Of a stretch of DNA of 60,000 nt, positions 33,258 to 45,063 are shown piece by piece. The translations under genes and the position numbers were made by a program. Location of the stretch: NCBI RefSeq assembly GCF_030272615.1, contig NC_081406.1, positions 400,536,939-400,596,938 of the forward strand. Reading direction: 5' to 3'. Under the pieces are notes generated by a model. That model searched no databases. It was not told the DNA's origin and saw only the letters and a program-made list of their open reading frames with translations. The DNA comes from Cryptomeria japonica (taxonomy: Eukaryota; Streptophyta; Pinopsida; Cupressales; Cupressaceae). The first letter of the stretch is position 1; every line of letters begins with the position of its first letter.

Positions 33258-33987
33258 ATGCATAGAAGAAGAAGAAGTGCATTAGGAAGATTTCTTCTCT
33301 CACAGTCTACTTGTGAAGTAATTCCAGACCAAGCCCCATATATAAATCCTTTTGCTGAAGCTTTGTGGAAGCTAGAAACCAAGGTGTTTTTAATTTATCA
33401 AAAGGAGACCTTGATTTCTTAAACAAACCCCCTGAACAAAATATTTTACCTCTGGCTCCTTATTAACCACAAATGGTATCTCCTGGTGGAGGAGGACCAC
33501 CTCCTAATCCCACCTTTGAATCCCTATTCCTGACCTACATGATAATGCAAATTTGAAGAATATACTAGCCTCCTCTCTTCCAAAGTTCCATGGCTTAATC
33601 ACAGAAGATCTAGATACTTTTTTGTTTGAATTTGATATTCTTTGTAGAATATATGATTATACTACTAATGCGAAGGAAAAATTATTGGAGAAGTATAAAT
33701 ATTACCAAAGAGGAATTGATCTACATGGTGATGATATCTTCCGCATGGCACAAAAACAAGATGGAAGTCTGGAGGAATATCTTGAGATGTTTATGTTCAG
33801 TGTCAGGAAGTCTAAGCATATCACCTTGATTGAAGAATCATTGAAAATGATTTTTCTAAGGGGAATCAATGAGGACTGTATTGAATCTATGGATCTCATG
33901 GGAAAAGGAGATATTACTCAAGCACAATGGGATGACATCAGGAAGATCTATCAAAAATACTCCAAGGCTTCTACCAAGAAAGTGTTG
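33258..33987 (+). pseudogene. Athila-like gag, truncated
   Basis: The start MHRRRRSALGRFLLSQ at 33258 parallels MPMRRDSLGRFLPNEP of the minus-strand element. Capsid blocks are SSLPKFHGLITEDLDTFLFE (33570-33630), LLEKYKYYQRGIDLHGDDIF and LRGINEDCIESMDLMGKGDI. The frame is broken near 33420 and by an apparent deletion after YDYTTNA (33673), where the sister has about 40 more codons. Homology ends sharply at about 33987 and the Cys-rich and linker parts are absent. Confidence 0.83.
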
Positions 33988-34674
33988 TGATGGGGATTTG
34001 CACTCGATGCAAGTGTGAAAAACCTACAATCCCCTGAAACATGGGATTACTGTCAGGCTGTGAGTGTCCTATTGTAAGAGCATACATTTAGATTATAGGC
34101 TGACTACCTATTTGATTACCTAAAACAAACTTAATTTATGAGAAAAGGGATAAGAGGATATGCATAAAATTGACAAAAAACTACTGCTTCAGGTGATGCA
34201 CCAATGGATAAGTATCCTGCAACCCACCTACAAACTCACAAAATATACACCCAAGAGGGAGAGAAGGAGGGAGAAAACTATCACAAGGATTTATCCCCCA
34301 ATCGAGGAATATACCCAAGGATAACAAACACAAAACATGAGTTAGTGTCGCTTTCCTCAGGGTTAGTATGCTATATGATAACTCATGTATCTCATGTATG
34401 TATATTCATATAATAATCGTCATTCACCAAAGAAGGACACTACCTTAGAAGAAAGGGAAGAGAGGATGTCTTTTGAGTCAACATGAAAGAGACTAAGAAA
34501 AGATCTCAATGGTTTGTATCATCCCCAAGTAGACATTAAGGGATCAATAGAAGAACAGGGATACACATAGAAGAATGGTCACAAAAGAGACATAAAGGAG
34601 ATAGAGAAAGATCTATAGTGCTAATATTGCTAATCTAGCACGACATCCACCTCTAGATCTTGCTGATCACTATT
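33988..34674. other. Unassigned junction region
   Basis: The sequence begins TGTTGTGATGGGGATTTGC at the point where Athila gag homology ends, and has no recognisable domain on either strand. It may be the 3' part of the minus-strand Tat-like element that follows or the edge of another insertion. No ORF longer than about 70 codons is found, and none resembles pol. Confidence 0.4.
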
Positions 34675-36289
34675 TCAGGAAGGCGAGAAAAACGCCAGAG
34701 GAGTGACACCGAGCACAATAGATGGAGTTATCACAAGATCCAAACAAGGACTATGCTCATGTTGTAAGTGACTTTGTTCGATTCTAGGAGCTAGGATTAG
34801 GGTTTGTGAAAATTCAGCTGATAAATGCGTGTCCACATCAACATACTCATACTTGCCAGCACAAGCATTAGGAGCTATATTACCATTATGAATAACATTT
34901 TCACCCATTTCTTCATCAAAGTTTAGAGAAAGAGGAGCAAGAAAATGAATAGGAATAAAACCATCACATATTTTGTGCAACTTATGATTTGGAGATGCAG
35001 GTTGAACATCTTGCTTAAGAGAAAAGGGAATCATGTCAACTGTTGGATTCTAAGGAGATTTGGTATTTTGAGGGATAGCTTCACGAGCTTGAACATGGAA
35101 TATTTGTTGGCATATCTTGCATAATGATTACGTCGAGTCTTAGTGGAAGGCTGAGAAGGAGGAGGAATACTTGAAAAAATAGGAATATTTCTCTCCTTGA
35201 TAGTGGAAGGTTTAGGTTGAGGTATTTTTGGTTGAACAATAGGAGAAGTAGGGCTCTTCTCTCAATAAGAGGAAGGAGGTGGAACTGCACCATAGAAAGG
35301 AGGAATATTAGGTGTAGGAAGAAGAGAAGGTCCATCATCAGGAGGTATAGGTCTAACTTTAGGAAGAATATTATTGTTCTCCTTAAGAGAAGGTAAAGTC
35401 ACATCCATAGGTAGAGGTTGACGATCTTTCTTAGGAGGGAGATTAGTTCTATCCATGAGGGGAAGAACCTCATCTTGAAGAATAATAGGAATGTCAAGTG
35501 TTGGAGATTTATGTTGACTTAAGGATAAAATCATATCATTCTTCCATTTTTGATAAGATTGAAAAAGAGCATTGCTCCTTGATGGAAGAGATTGAAATTG
35601 TTTAGGCCAAAAGAGATCAATAGGAACACTAGGGTTTCTTTCAGATGGATGAAATAAGCTATGGTTCATGGTTATGATTTCTCCACTGTGAGGAAATTTT
35701 AGACACTTGTGGATTGCAGAAGCAATAACCTTCATGGAAGATAGCCAAGGATAGCCCAGATTCACATGGAATTGCTCAGAATAAGGTATGATAACAAAGT
35801 CAACATTCATGGATTTAGTATGAAATTCAATAGAAAGCGTGATAGAGACAATGGTAGGATAAGAGAAGCCATCAAATAACTTCACAACCACATTAGAAGC
35901 ATCATATATTGGTTTATGCAATCATAAAGTGAAAAGATACTCTTTAGTTATGACATTAACCATGCAAGAGGAATCAATTAGGGCACCACAACAAGGGATA
36001 TCCTTAACCTTTGCAACTATGTATAAAGGGCCATCAGGTTCTCTAATGGTCTTGCTATGGTTAAATGTAATACAAGGATCCTGAGGCATATCTTGTGTTT
36101 CTACCATATTAACCATGTTTGGAGCCATAGAGGTGAATATTTCAGAAGTGGGAGAATTAGGCATAATCTCAATAACGTTAGAGGTATGAGATGGAAAAGG
36201 ATCATTCAAAATCTTAAGATTTTGATTAGGAGGAGCTACTGATTTATTCCCTTTATCATTCACACCTACCACAAATATTATATTGTTAT
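34675..36289 (-). pseudogene. Tat-like protease and P-rich linker
   Basis: The protease core is seen as GALIDSSCMVNVITKEYL at about 35930-35990, where the expected D-G-G or D-x-G-S motif is D-S-S. It is followed by NLGYPWLSSMKVIASAIHKC at about 35690-35750, the block shared with the Tat protease region at 48770-48835. The linker (34675-35650) is rich in proline, serine and leucine and repeats short PIPP, PPSL and LPT motifs. It does not reach RT. A stop separates the protease at 35921. Confidence 0.72.
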
Positions 36290-37965
36290 CAATCAAGTCT
36301 TGAACATTATTTTCCAATGCAAAACATTTCTTAGTATCATGACCAGGTTGATGATGAAATTGGCAAAAGGAATAGTTATCAAACTAAGGAGATGCAAGTA
36401 TGGAAGGATCAATTTGTTTTATAGGAGGAAGTTTGATAACATTTCGGTGCAACAACTAAGACAAGGCACACCCATTATAGAATTCACATGGTTATTGTTG
36501 ATTTGATCATTGAACTTGATGAAGATTTTTGTTGGTTTGAACTTCACAAATGGTTGTTGGACATTATCCCCCTTATCACTTAGAGACATAGGTGTGGATT
36601 GCTCCATTTGACTCATAGCCAGTTCATAATTGTGGAGTGTTGCACACAACTATGGAAAGGAAGTAAACTCAGGCAAAAGAAGCTTTTCCCTGATATCTTT
36701 TGCAAATTAGAAATGGAAGTTATTTGAATATCATTATCAGGTACATGAAAAGAAATTTGATTACACAAATGCATATATCTACCAATGAAATAAGTCACTT
36801 TTTCTTTAACACCTTGTTTACAATGCATTAAATCAGTCAAAGTGATTTTAGGACCAATATTGTTTTGAAATTGTTGGATGAAAGAATTTTCCAATTGTTG
36901 AAAAGAAGTGATGGAATAAGAAGGCAAAGAGAAATACCATTGTAAAGCCTTATCTCTTAGTGTTCTTGTAAACAATTTTGCAAGCAATCTTTGATCATAA
37001 GCAAAATCAGTACACAAGGTTTGAAATGTTTTGACATGAGTAAGAGGATCACCTTTTCCAATATAGATTTCTAATTGAGGGATCTCAACATGTTTAGGTG
37101 GCATGACTTTAACAATATCAAGAGAAAGTGGGCTCGCAACATCAATGGTGGGCACACTAAACTTGGATTGACTCATAGAAGAAATTTTCTATTGTAAGGA
37201 AGACACGGTTTGAGCAAGATTGTTAATTGTCATCTCGATAGAAGAATTGATGTTAGACATAGGTGATTGATAAGGTGGTGTGATGTTATTGAAAGAAGGC
37301 ATGGACTGAGAATAAGGTGGTGGGACACTATGATAAGTAGGCATGGGTGATTATTGGGTAGGAAAAGGGACACTCAAAGGAGGAATAAAGTTGTTGAAGG
37401 AATTGCCCCCTTGTGTCACATTGATTGGCTGAGGAATAATAGGAACACTCATGGAAGACATAGGTAAAGATGGAGGATTAAATGAAGAAGATGGATTTCC
37501 TCCATGACCAATTGTTGTAGGAATGACACTTTGAGTTGAAGTAGCCATGATGTTGGAGGTAAAAGTAGGAATACTAGTCATAGGAGTAGTCAAATGAATT
37601 GAAGGATTGACTTGTGTTGAAGGTTGTGAATAACCTAGGGTTTCAACACAACTCTTGATAGGCATGGCATTAGAATAAACAATATATACAATGTCACACA
37701 ATATATCAATTCCATTCTTATTACTTTGAATCATGCATTTAAGGCCTTCAACTAATGGAAGAGCTTCACTATTAGGGTATTCTTGGGACATCCATTGTTG
37801 AAAGTTATCAAATTGATTGTCCAATGTGGAAAGTTGATCTAGAGAAACCCTAGTTAAAGATTCTTCTTCATCATGGGATTCATTAATGGGGTGAATAGGC
37901 ACATTATTAGGATGGGAAGAATTAGCATGATCCTCATTAAAGAAGTCACCCAAATTAGGCTCCAT
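36290..37965 (-). pseudogene. Tat-like gag
   Basis: The start MEPNLGDFFNEDH at 37965 is followed by a serine, threonine and proline-rich N-terminus (37351-37700). The capsid-type block is DPLTHVKTFQTLCTDFA...LQWYFSLPSYSITSFQQLEN (36860-37070). A frame change lies near 36690. The zinc motif CQFHHQPGHDTKKCFALE (about 36310-36365) is the Tat form. Stops at 37350, 37179 and 36418. Confidence 0.8.
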
Positions 37966-39160
37966 CTCCTCAGTAATTAAACCTTGGGAAGCCTTAATTC
38001 TAATGCTTCATCTAACGGGGATAGGATAGGTAGGACTAATAGTGGTAAAACTCATGCACTAGAGGGAAAATTTGAATTTTGAATTTTGGAACAAAGCTCT
38101 CAAAATTGAGTAATACAAAATTTAAAAAAATAATGATTACACAATTTGAATTTTGTTGGGGGAAGAGGATGACACAATTTCCAAAAATGAAAGGAAATTG
38201 AAATTTAAAAATTAGGGCCAAGGGAATACCACTTAATTTTAAAATCAGAATTTTTAAAATCAGGGCAGACTATAATTAACCTCTTAATTTTAAAATTTTT
38301 CTTGAAATTTGAAATATTGAATTTTGGAGGTATTTCCGATTCTAGAGGGATAAAAAAACAACAAAATCAGCCAATCTTTCGGATTTAGGCTATTAAATAA
38401 AGTCATAATAGTCTCCCAAAATTTTAGGAAAAAAGACGAGGACCATGGTGGGAATGCATATTGTTCGGCCAACTTTTTTTTGAAATTTTTTAGGGATGAA
38501 TATTACGATGATTTCAAAGCTAACCCCCCAAAATTGACAAATTTTACAACCTCTAGATGGGCAAAATGAAGGCACGAATGTAAAAATAGGACCTTATTAG
38601 GGTTTTCAAGAAAAAGAGGAATTGAATTGCAATTTTGAAAAAGGTCAAACCTAATGGATAGGGACACCTTGGAAAATGTGTAGAAATCTGAATGTAAATG
38701 AAATTGATTTGAAATTTGCACAAAATCCAATTAATTTTGAAAATTAGGGTTTTATGACCTAACCACTTAATTTTAAAATTTGAATTTTGGGAAAAGGGGG
38801 GGAAATTGAAAATTTGAATTGTAGGAATGAAGAAAAATCTGAGAACAATCAGAAATCTGAAAATTAAATGGAAATCCAGTTTTTGCACAAGTTCAAGATG
38901 ATTTTTGAAAATTAGGGTTTTAACAAGTAACCTCTTAATTTTGTAAATTTTATTTGCAAATTGAACAAGATAGTGAGGAAATTCTATTTGACAATCAAAA
39001 CAATTTTCAGATCTAAGATTACCACAAGAAATTTTTACAAATTAAAAGTTCAATTTTAAATTTAAAAACTAGGGTTTTGAATGATTTAACCACAAAGTTT
39101 GTAGAAAGTTGAAACTTTGTAAATGAAAAATAAGCAATATTGCTCAAAGGAAAGCATGCA
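37966..39160 (-). repeat. AT-rich leader with degenerate internal repeats
   Basis: The block TTAGGGTTTT followed by an ACC(A/T)CTTAATTTT segment recurs (38744, 38912; related copies at 38212, 38270, 38597, 39069). Units are about 160-170 bp apart in the better preserved part. On the element's sense strand the block reads AAAACCCTAA, a match to the plant telo-box. No supported ORF lies here. Confidence 0.6.
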
Positions 39161-39180
39161 AGATGTTGGGTTCACCAAAA
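39161..39180 (-). other. Primer-binding site of the Tat-like element
   Basis: The minus strand reads TTTTGGTGAACCCAACATCT, directly after the LTR end. The primer tRNA is not identified. Confidence 0.6.
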
Positions 39181-40350
39181 TGTAATGTTAAAAAATGGTG
39201 AATGATAGATCAAGAGGAAAAATACCCTTTCCCTCCAAGGAGAGATGAAAGTTTCATTATTGATTACCCTTCAAACACTTTTCACTATGTTACATTTGGA
39301 AGAGGAGAGGAGAATTCACTAGATTCAACCTTCAGAGATGAAGATTGAATTAGGAATGAAATGGGAATGATAAGTTGATCCACTCTTTCTTATTTGAAAT
39401 GGAAAGGAATTGATTGAATTATGTAGTGCAAAAGTGACAAACAACTGATTATAACATGAGATCGGAGTATAGGATGAATTTGTGCACCTCGATCTAGCAG
39501 TAATATGTCGAGACATAGTTGCCCTCTGAATTTGAGGAAAAGTTGTCCGGATAGTGGCAAGAACGTACATGGTCCTCCAAAAACTCTGTGAAACAAAAAG
39601 GGTTTTTATGCCTTTACAAATGGAGACCAAATTTGAAAGTACAGTTGCGCACCTACAACCTACACACAAAAAAGAGAGGAAAATGGGTTGGGATTGGGGG
39701 TTTTCCTTTAGGTCAAACCTGAGTTTTGGAATTAACCAAGTAATGAAAGAAAGTATTTTCAAGTAGCTATAAATGAAAGACTAAATTGTAAATCATCTCA
39801 AGGGAGGTTGTGATAGAAATGTTGATAGAAGTGCTTGTGTGGAATTTAATGTTGGAATCAATCTCCTCTAAAATGGTTGAATCATTGACTTGAATGCAAC
39901 ACCTAGCCCTAAAGTGAGACTTGAGAATGCTTAATGCTAGAAAACAATGCTTGAATGCTCGAATGCTCTTGAATGCTTGATCACTTATGCAACTTCAACT
40001 TATCCAACTTATACAAATGAGAGGATGAATGCTCCTTAAATACATGTTAGTGGATTTGATTTTCATCACAGGCCGACATCGAGGGAGTTTCCTACGCAAT
40101 GCACAACCAATAATGCAACCCTAGGAAGGGTCCTGCCCCAAAATAGGGTAGGGATAGGGGCACCACGCCCCTGTCCTACCCCTTTCTCTAGGGTAGAGTG
40201 TGGGCAGGGTGATGTAGAGGCCAAGAAAGAAGATGTTTTTGAGGGTTGAGCAATCTCCGATCTCTGATCAGGCTAGAGGATTCAAACTTTCATGCATGAG
40301 GACCCTAATGCAGTTGAAAATTGCTAGGGTCATAATTTTATGACACTACA
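39181..40350 (-). repeat. 5' LTR of the Tat-like element
   Basis: 1170 bp. On the minus strand it starts TGTAGTGTCATAAAATTATG, a common Ty3 LTR start, and ends ...CATTACA beside the PBS. Inverted ends are TGTA...TACA. No second copy lies in the window. Confidence 0.72.
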
Positions 40351-40966
40351 AGAGGATATTGTTGATGCGGGGGTGACCCCAGAGTATAGGGATGAGTCAT
40401 TAAGACATCCATTCCCATTATTTACAGATCCTGTAGAGAGAGTGCCTTAGATTGGTGAGGGTGGAGATGATGTACCGGCTCAGGCACATGGACAGAGAGT
40501 AGATCCACCTAGGCAGGTAGGAGGTGATCCTGATGTGAGCAGCAGTAGGGCACTAGTAGCTGGTCACCAATAGAGGAGAGGAGAGGGTGGTTCATTAGGT
40601 GTGGTCGAAGGTGAGGGAGGTGGAGATACCTCGGGGACAGACACTAGCGGATATGATCCGCACACTGAGAGGGAGAGTGAGGACTCTCTAGAAATAGCTG
40701 GCAGTCATGCAAACCCAGGTTGGAGAGCATGATAAGGAGGTGTAGAGATTACAAGGAGAGTTAGTTGCTTCCTGACGTGAGGTTTTGCATCTATCTAGCC
40801 GAGCAACTTATTATGTGGCAGCATACAGTGCAACAGTGCCGATAGATAGACAGGTGGCCCCTTATTCAATATATGGCTAGATAGGAGGGAGCATAGACAC
40901 CTGGACAGTTTGATGCTCAACAAGCACCTCTCCCTCCACCAGACGATGAGGGAGAGGGTCAGAGCT
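40351..40966 (+). pseudogene. Remnant of the antisense ORF of the Tat element
   Basis: The sequence is visibly richer in G and C than its flanks. The plus-strand reading starts EDIVDAGVTPEYRDESLRHP, then has a glycine, glutamate and serine-rich hydrophilic stretch, then (after a frame change) EVQRLQGELV...LHLSSRATYYVAAYSA, ending APLPPPDDEGEGQS at about 40965. Tat elements such as Grande are known to carry an antisense ORF between pol and the 3' LTR, and position and strand fit. The N-terminal part is beyond the LTR insertion and not seen. A cellular or DNA-transposon origin is the alternative. Confidence 0.5.
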
Positions 40967-42748
40967 AGATTTTTATAGGCTCTGTGTTATTTTGTATACC
41001 CCATTTTTGTAGTTTATGCGATTCTTGCCCTGATAGACATTATTGATGACAATTTATATCATGTGTACCCTTTTAACATTGATATTTTGATGAGATATAT
41101 ATGACACATGATTCGATCTCATTGTTCTTGTGTTGATTTATATGAGATGTTTTGTGAGATGTCCTTCCATATGCTATTCTTCTATATGAATGCATTCCTT
41201 TTTAGTATGTATGTAATGCAGATGAATATGGATGTTTTTGTTTCTTTTTCGTATGCAATAAATGATAAAAATGATGAGCTAATGATGTAAATGTATATTT
41301 TTTGGTTTTCATGCAATAGTATGAATGCAAATGAATGCTTAATGAACTTATGGATCTATATATGATATGCTTATGAATGCAGTGAACATCTCATGTAATA
41401 TTTTAGATTTCAATGCTCAAGAACTCAATCATGTCAATAAATTTAGTTGACCACTTGGTGAAGAAATGATGATTGTTGTGAAATCATGCATTCAAAGAAA
41501 AAAGATATAAATTGTATCATGCTAAAATCACTTGCAATGCACAAAATAAAAAAATGAATGTAACCTAAAACTTAGTCACTGGATTTGGATTTTCTTTTTA
41601 TCATCACTGAGTGGAAATATAGGAATAAACATAAGCACCAAGGCACGAAGAGCCAGGATGACCTGAATGTCATGTCCTTTTTAATATAGCAAGAAAACAT
41701 AAGGATCAAGGCATAAAGAGCCAGGATGACCTACATGTTTCTTGCATCCAAACACACCAGACAAAGTGAAGTTACTTCCTTGTTATATACAATATTTATT
41801 ATCTTGTCCTTAATGACCCTTGCATCATTCATATCCTAGGACATATTAAGCATTATCTAGATTGCATGATAAATAAATTTACTCAAAATAGACAAGGAAA
41901 TAATTCCAACCTCCCTGTAGCATACCAATAAATGGATTTGAGGTATGTGTGGAAAATTCACCTTGATGTGAAGGCACTTATCATAGAAACCTAGCTTATG
42001 AGATGTTTCTAGATCATCGAAATCACTTCTACAAGCAGAAAACAAAGAAAAGTATCATGCCCCCAGTCATTGCTCCTCTTAGTTAAGATAGACTTTCTTG
42101 AGTTACTCAAAAGGAATAATAATTGAAAACCAATTTAAAAGACATCATTTAAAAAAAATTTCAATCATAGCTCAAATGGTTTTCAGTGATTGTTTTTAGT
42201 GTGCTTGCTTTGCATGTTTACTCAGTGGTAAAACTATGCAGTGGTTAGGAGACATATGACTGACTCAGATTGGATGACCTGGTACTACTGACAGAAAGAT
42301 GACATAGTTTAACTTCTTAGGACATTTAAATTGATTAGTTGATTACCCTAAGACTAGGATGGTGATGGGTTTCAAGCCATGATGGTGCCAAGAAGAACAA
42401 AGGTGTCACGAAAGCGACTAAACGATATATACAACCTAAAGCAAAGAGGCAGGAAAGTGGGAAATAAAGCAGGAAATGCCAAATTTGTATTGATAGATGG
42501 AGCACTTTAGTACAAGAGGCGAATATTTACTAGGTTTTCACCTGCTTGGTAAAGATTCTTTCTTTTTTACTACCAAGGTGCCTGTTTACTAGGTTTTCAC
42601 CAAGGCATTTTTTTTTTGCTTATTTCTCTTTTCTCTTTTTTTTTTTCTTTCTTCAAGACTTTTTTATGATTTTTTTTAAGGATTTTTTTCTGATTTTTAG
42701 GATTTCTTAAAGACTTTTTAGCTATACAAGTTGCTGGAGCAGAGAATG
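40967..42748 (-). other. 3' untranslated region of the Tat element
   Basis: No credible ORF. It holds frequent ATGAATGC and AGGATGACCT words, a TTTACTAGGTTTTCACC direct repeat (42526-42542, 42585-42601), and a T-rich tract (purine-rich on the element strand) at 42607-42720 beside the pol stop. AGGATGAC words are also frequent in the leader at 51600-51910, tying this stretch to the same element. Confidence 0.55.
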
Positions 42749-43830
42749 CTAAGTGTATAATTTCTTTAAGTGGATGGTATTGATAGGTTTGTGGAGCTGT
42801 TCTCCTTCCAATGTTGAGAGTTGATAAGCACCATAGACAAAGGATGTAATAATGATGTAGGGACCCAGCCAGTTGGGTTCAAACTTCCCCTTTTGTTCTC
42901 GAAATTGTTGATTTTTATGATTATCTCTTAAAACAAGGTCACCAACTTGAAATTCTTTGTGTCAAACTTTCTTGTTATAACCTCTAGACATTCTTTTCTG
43001 ATAAGTTCTTAGATGATCAAATGCCACTTGTCGACATTCATCTAGCAATTCAAGTTCTTGCAATCTAGATATTTTGTGATCTTCATCAGTGACAAGACCT
43101 TGCAAAGAAACTCTCAAAGAAGGGATTTCAACCTCTATAGGAAAGACTTTTTCAACCCCATATACCAAAGAAAAAGGTGTAGCTCCTGTAGGTGTCCCGA
43201 TGCTCATTCTATAAGCCCACAGTGCCGGATTGAGCTGCAGATGCCAATCCTTTCTAGATTTGTTGACCATTCTGTGCAAGATAGTTAATAGATTTTTATT
43301 AGATGCTTCAGCTTTTCCGTTACCTTGAGGGTAATATATAGAATACCAATACTATTTGATTTTGAACTTTTCGCAGAGCTCATCTAGATCCTTGTTTTCA
43401 AACTATCTTCCATTATTAGTCACAATCAAAGAAGGTATTCCATACCTGCAGATGATATAGTTAAGAATGAACATAGCCACTTGCTTGCCAGTTGCTTTTA
43501 TTAGTGGAACCGTTTCAACCCACTTGGTGAAGTATTCAGTGGCAGTTATGATAAACTTGTGTCCATTAGAGGTCGCTGGATAGATTTGGCCAATGAGATC
43601 AAACACCCATTGCTAAAAAGGCCAATGTGTGATAAGAGGTATTATCTCTCTTGTTGGAGCATGTATGAGATGCCCATGTAGCTAGCATTTCTCACAAGTT
43701 TTAGCAAACTTTATAGCATCTTTTTCCATATCTGGCTAATAGTAGCCAACCCTTAGCAGTTTTCAAGCTAAAGTTAGATAGTTTGAGTGAGATCCACAAA
43801 TACCTTCATGGACTTTAGATATTTCATGTT
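42749..43830 (-). pseudogene. Tat integrase
   Basis: The zinc region (HEGICGSH, then YMGHLIHAP-like sequence) is readable with frame changes at 43640-43830. In the core, FDLIGQIYPATSNGHKFIIT keeps the first Asp. LIVTNNGR has Asn in place of the second catalytic Asp (43415-43417), and GNGKAEASNKNL keeps the Glu. The C-terminal part (42962-43279 open) has WAYRMSIGTPTGATPFSLVY and VGDLVLR, and ends at KKLYT with a stop at 42749. No chromodomain, as expected for Tat. Confidence 0.88.
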
Positions 43831-44099
43831 GGGACTCTTTAGGTTCTAGACACCTAAGAAAAGTAATATCTAAAGCTTTCCTATATAAATCAATAGCAAT
43901 GATGACATACTGTGAAGCGTTTTAGATTAGGTTTCTTTTCTTATTACAGGTAAGGTTATCAATGATAATTTGGTCACGTAAGGGTAGATATGACTATAGC
44001 GAGATGAGTCATGTCTAATAATTGAACAAACCATTTGGGACTCAAGGGAATCATAAGCAGGATAATGAAGCTCTTCCACCAAGAATTCATAGTGATACT

Positions 44100-44520
44100 C
44101 AAATTCTTGTAGTTGTGGTATAGATGCCAATGTAGCCATAACATCTACTGCTCTGTTGGCTGATCTGGGAATCTATTGAAATGATACAAAGGTAAAGTAT
44201 TTATTAAAGTCATCAACTAGTATTTTATAGGGAATCCATTTTTCATCTTGATTTTGATATATATCATTGATCTGGTTGATTATCAGTTGAGAGTCACCAT
44301 AAATGTATAACTCAACAACTTTTCATTCAATAGCTAGCTTGATTCCATTTACCAAGGCTTCATATTTTGCAATATTGTTTGTACAAAGAAAGAGGATCTT
44401 GTACGCCTTTGGGATTGAGTATCTTTGAGGAGTGATAAAAAGAATTCCAGCACTATAATATTGTCGAGTAAAAGACCCATCAAAGAACATTTTCTAGGAT
44501 TGCTGAGTAAGATGCATTAT
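44100..44520 (-). pseudogene. Second (archaeal-type) RNase H of the Tat element
   Basis: The four acidic positions of this fold are readable: MFFDGSF (about 44490), KYEALVNGIKLA (about 44350), YGDSQLIINQ (about 44290) and NRAVDVMATLAS (about 44130). It lies between RNase H and integrase, as described for Tat elements, which carry two RNase H domains. Stops at about 44323 and 44173 fall at likely codons for other residues. Confidence 0.82.
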
Positions 44521-44679
44521 GGATTCATCTGGAAATTCTATGTGTAAAGGTTGATCATCTTCAATCAGAGCATCAACAAGTTGATCTTCAATGACTTGTC
44601 CTTTGATAGCTTTGTGTTCTATATATTCAATGTCAAATTATGTAAGTATCATAACCCACTTAGCTAATCTCCCTATAAG

Positions 44680-45063
44680 CGTTACCTTGCTAAGAAGATA
44701 TTTGAGCGAATCTATCTTAGCCACTAGTTTGATATAATGTGCTATCATGTAATGTCATAATTTTTGTGAAGTGGAGACTAATGCCAAACAAGATTTCTCA
44801 ATGATAGTATAGTTCATCTCAAAGAACACCAGCACCCAACTGATATAATATATAACTCTTTCCTTTTTATTCTCATCCTGTTGAGCCAAAAGTGCCCCTA
44901 GTGATGTATGAGTAGCTGATATGTAGAGTATCAAGAGTTTTCCTTGAATCGGTGGCATTAAGATAGGTGGATTAGAAAGATACTTCTTGATCTGGTTTAG
45001 ATGTTGTTCACAGTCTTCATCCCAGTTGTAGGTAACTCCTTTCCATAAAGCTTTTGTGAATGG
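44680..45063 (-). pseudogene. Ty3 RNase H of the Tat element
   Basis: PPILMPPIQGKLLILYISAT leads into SLGALLAQQDENKKERVIYY and FFEMNYTIIEKSCLALV (44755-44985). The first acidic residue region reads YISATHTS, where Asp is usual, so it may be inactive. The frame stops at 44754. Continuation to the second RNase H includes the AKWVMIL block around 44660. Confidence 0.78.

Larger units (their letters stand above)
34675..40350 (-). mobile_element. Tat-like Ty3 element, 5' half only
   Basis: Minus-strand order: 5' LTR (39181-40350), PBS, AT-rich leader (37966-39160), gag (36290-37965), protease and proline-rich linker (34675-36290). RT, RNase H and integrase are absent. The LTR abuts coding-like sequence of another element at 40351. 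Gag has the Tat signature C-x-x-H-x3-GH-x-T-x2-C. Confidence 0.75.

Noticed and set aside
38036-38888. Several phenylalanine-rich minus-strand frames of 60-111 codons
   Set aside because: They come from the TTTT-rich leader and have no domain; the region is a repeat-bearing untranslated leader.
39554-39766. Plus-strand frame of 70 codons within the Tat-like LTR
   Set aside because: It lies wholly inside an LTR, on the antisense strand, without a recognisable product.
40351-40966. A cellular gene exon
   Set aside because: No splice sites or further exons found, and position and strand fit the antisense ORF of Tat elements better.
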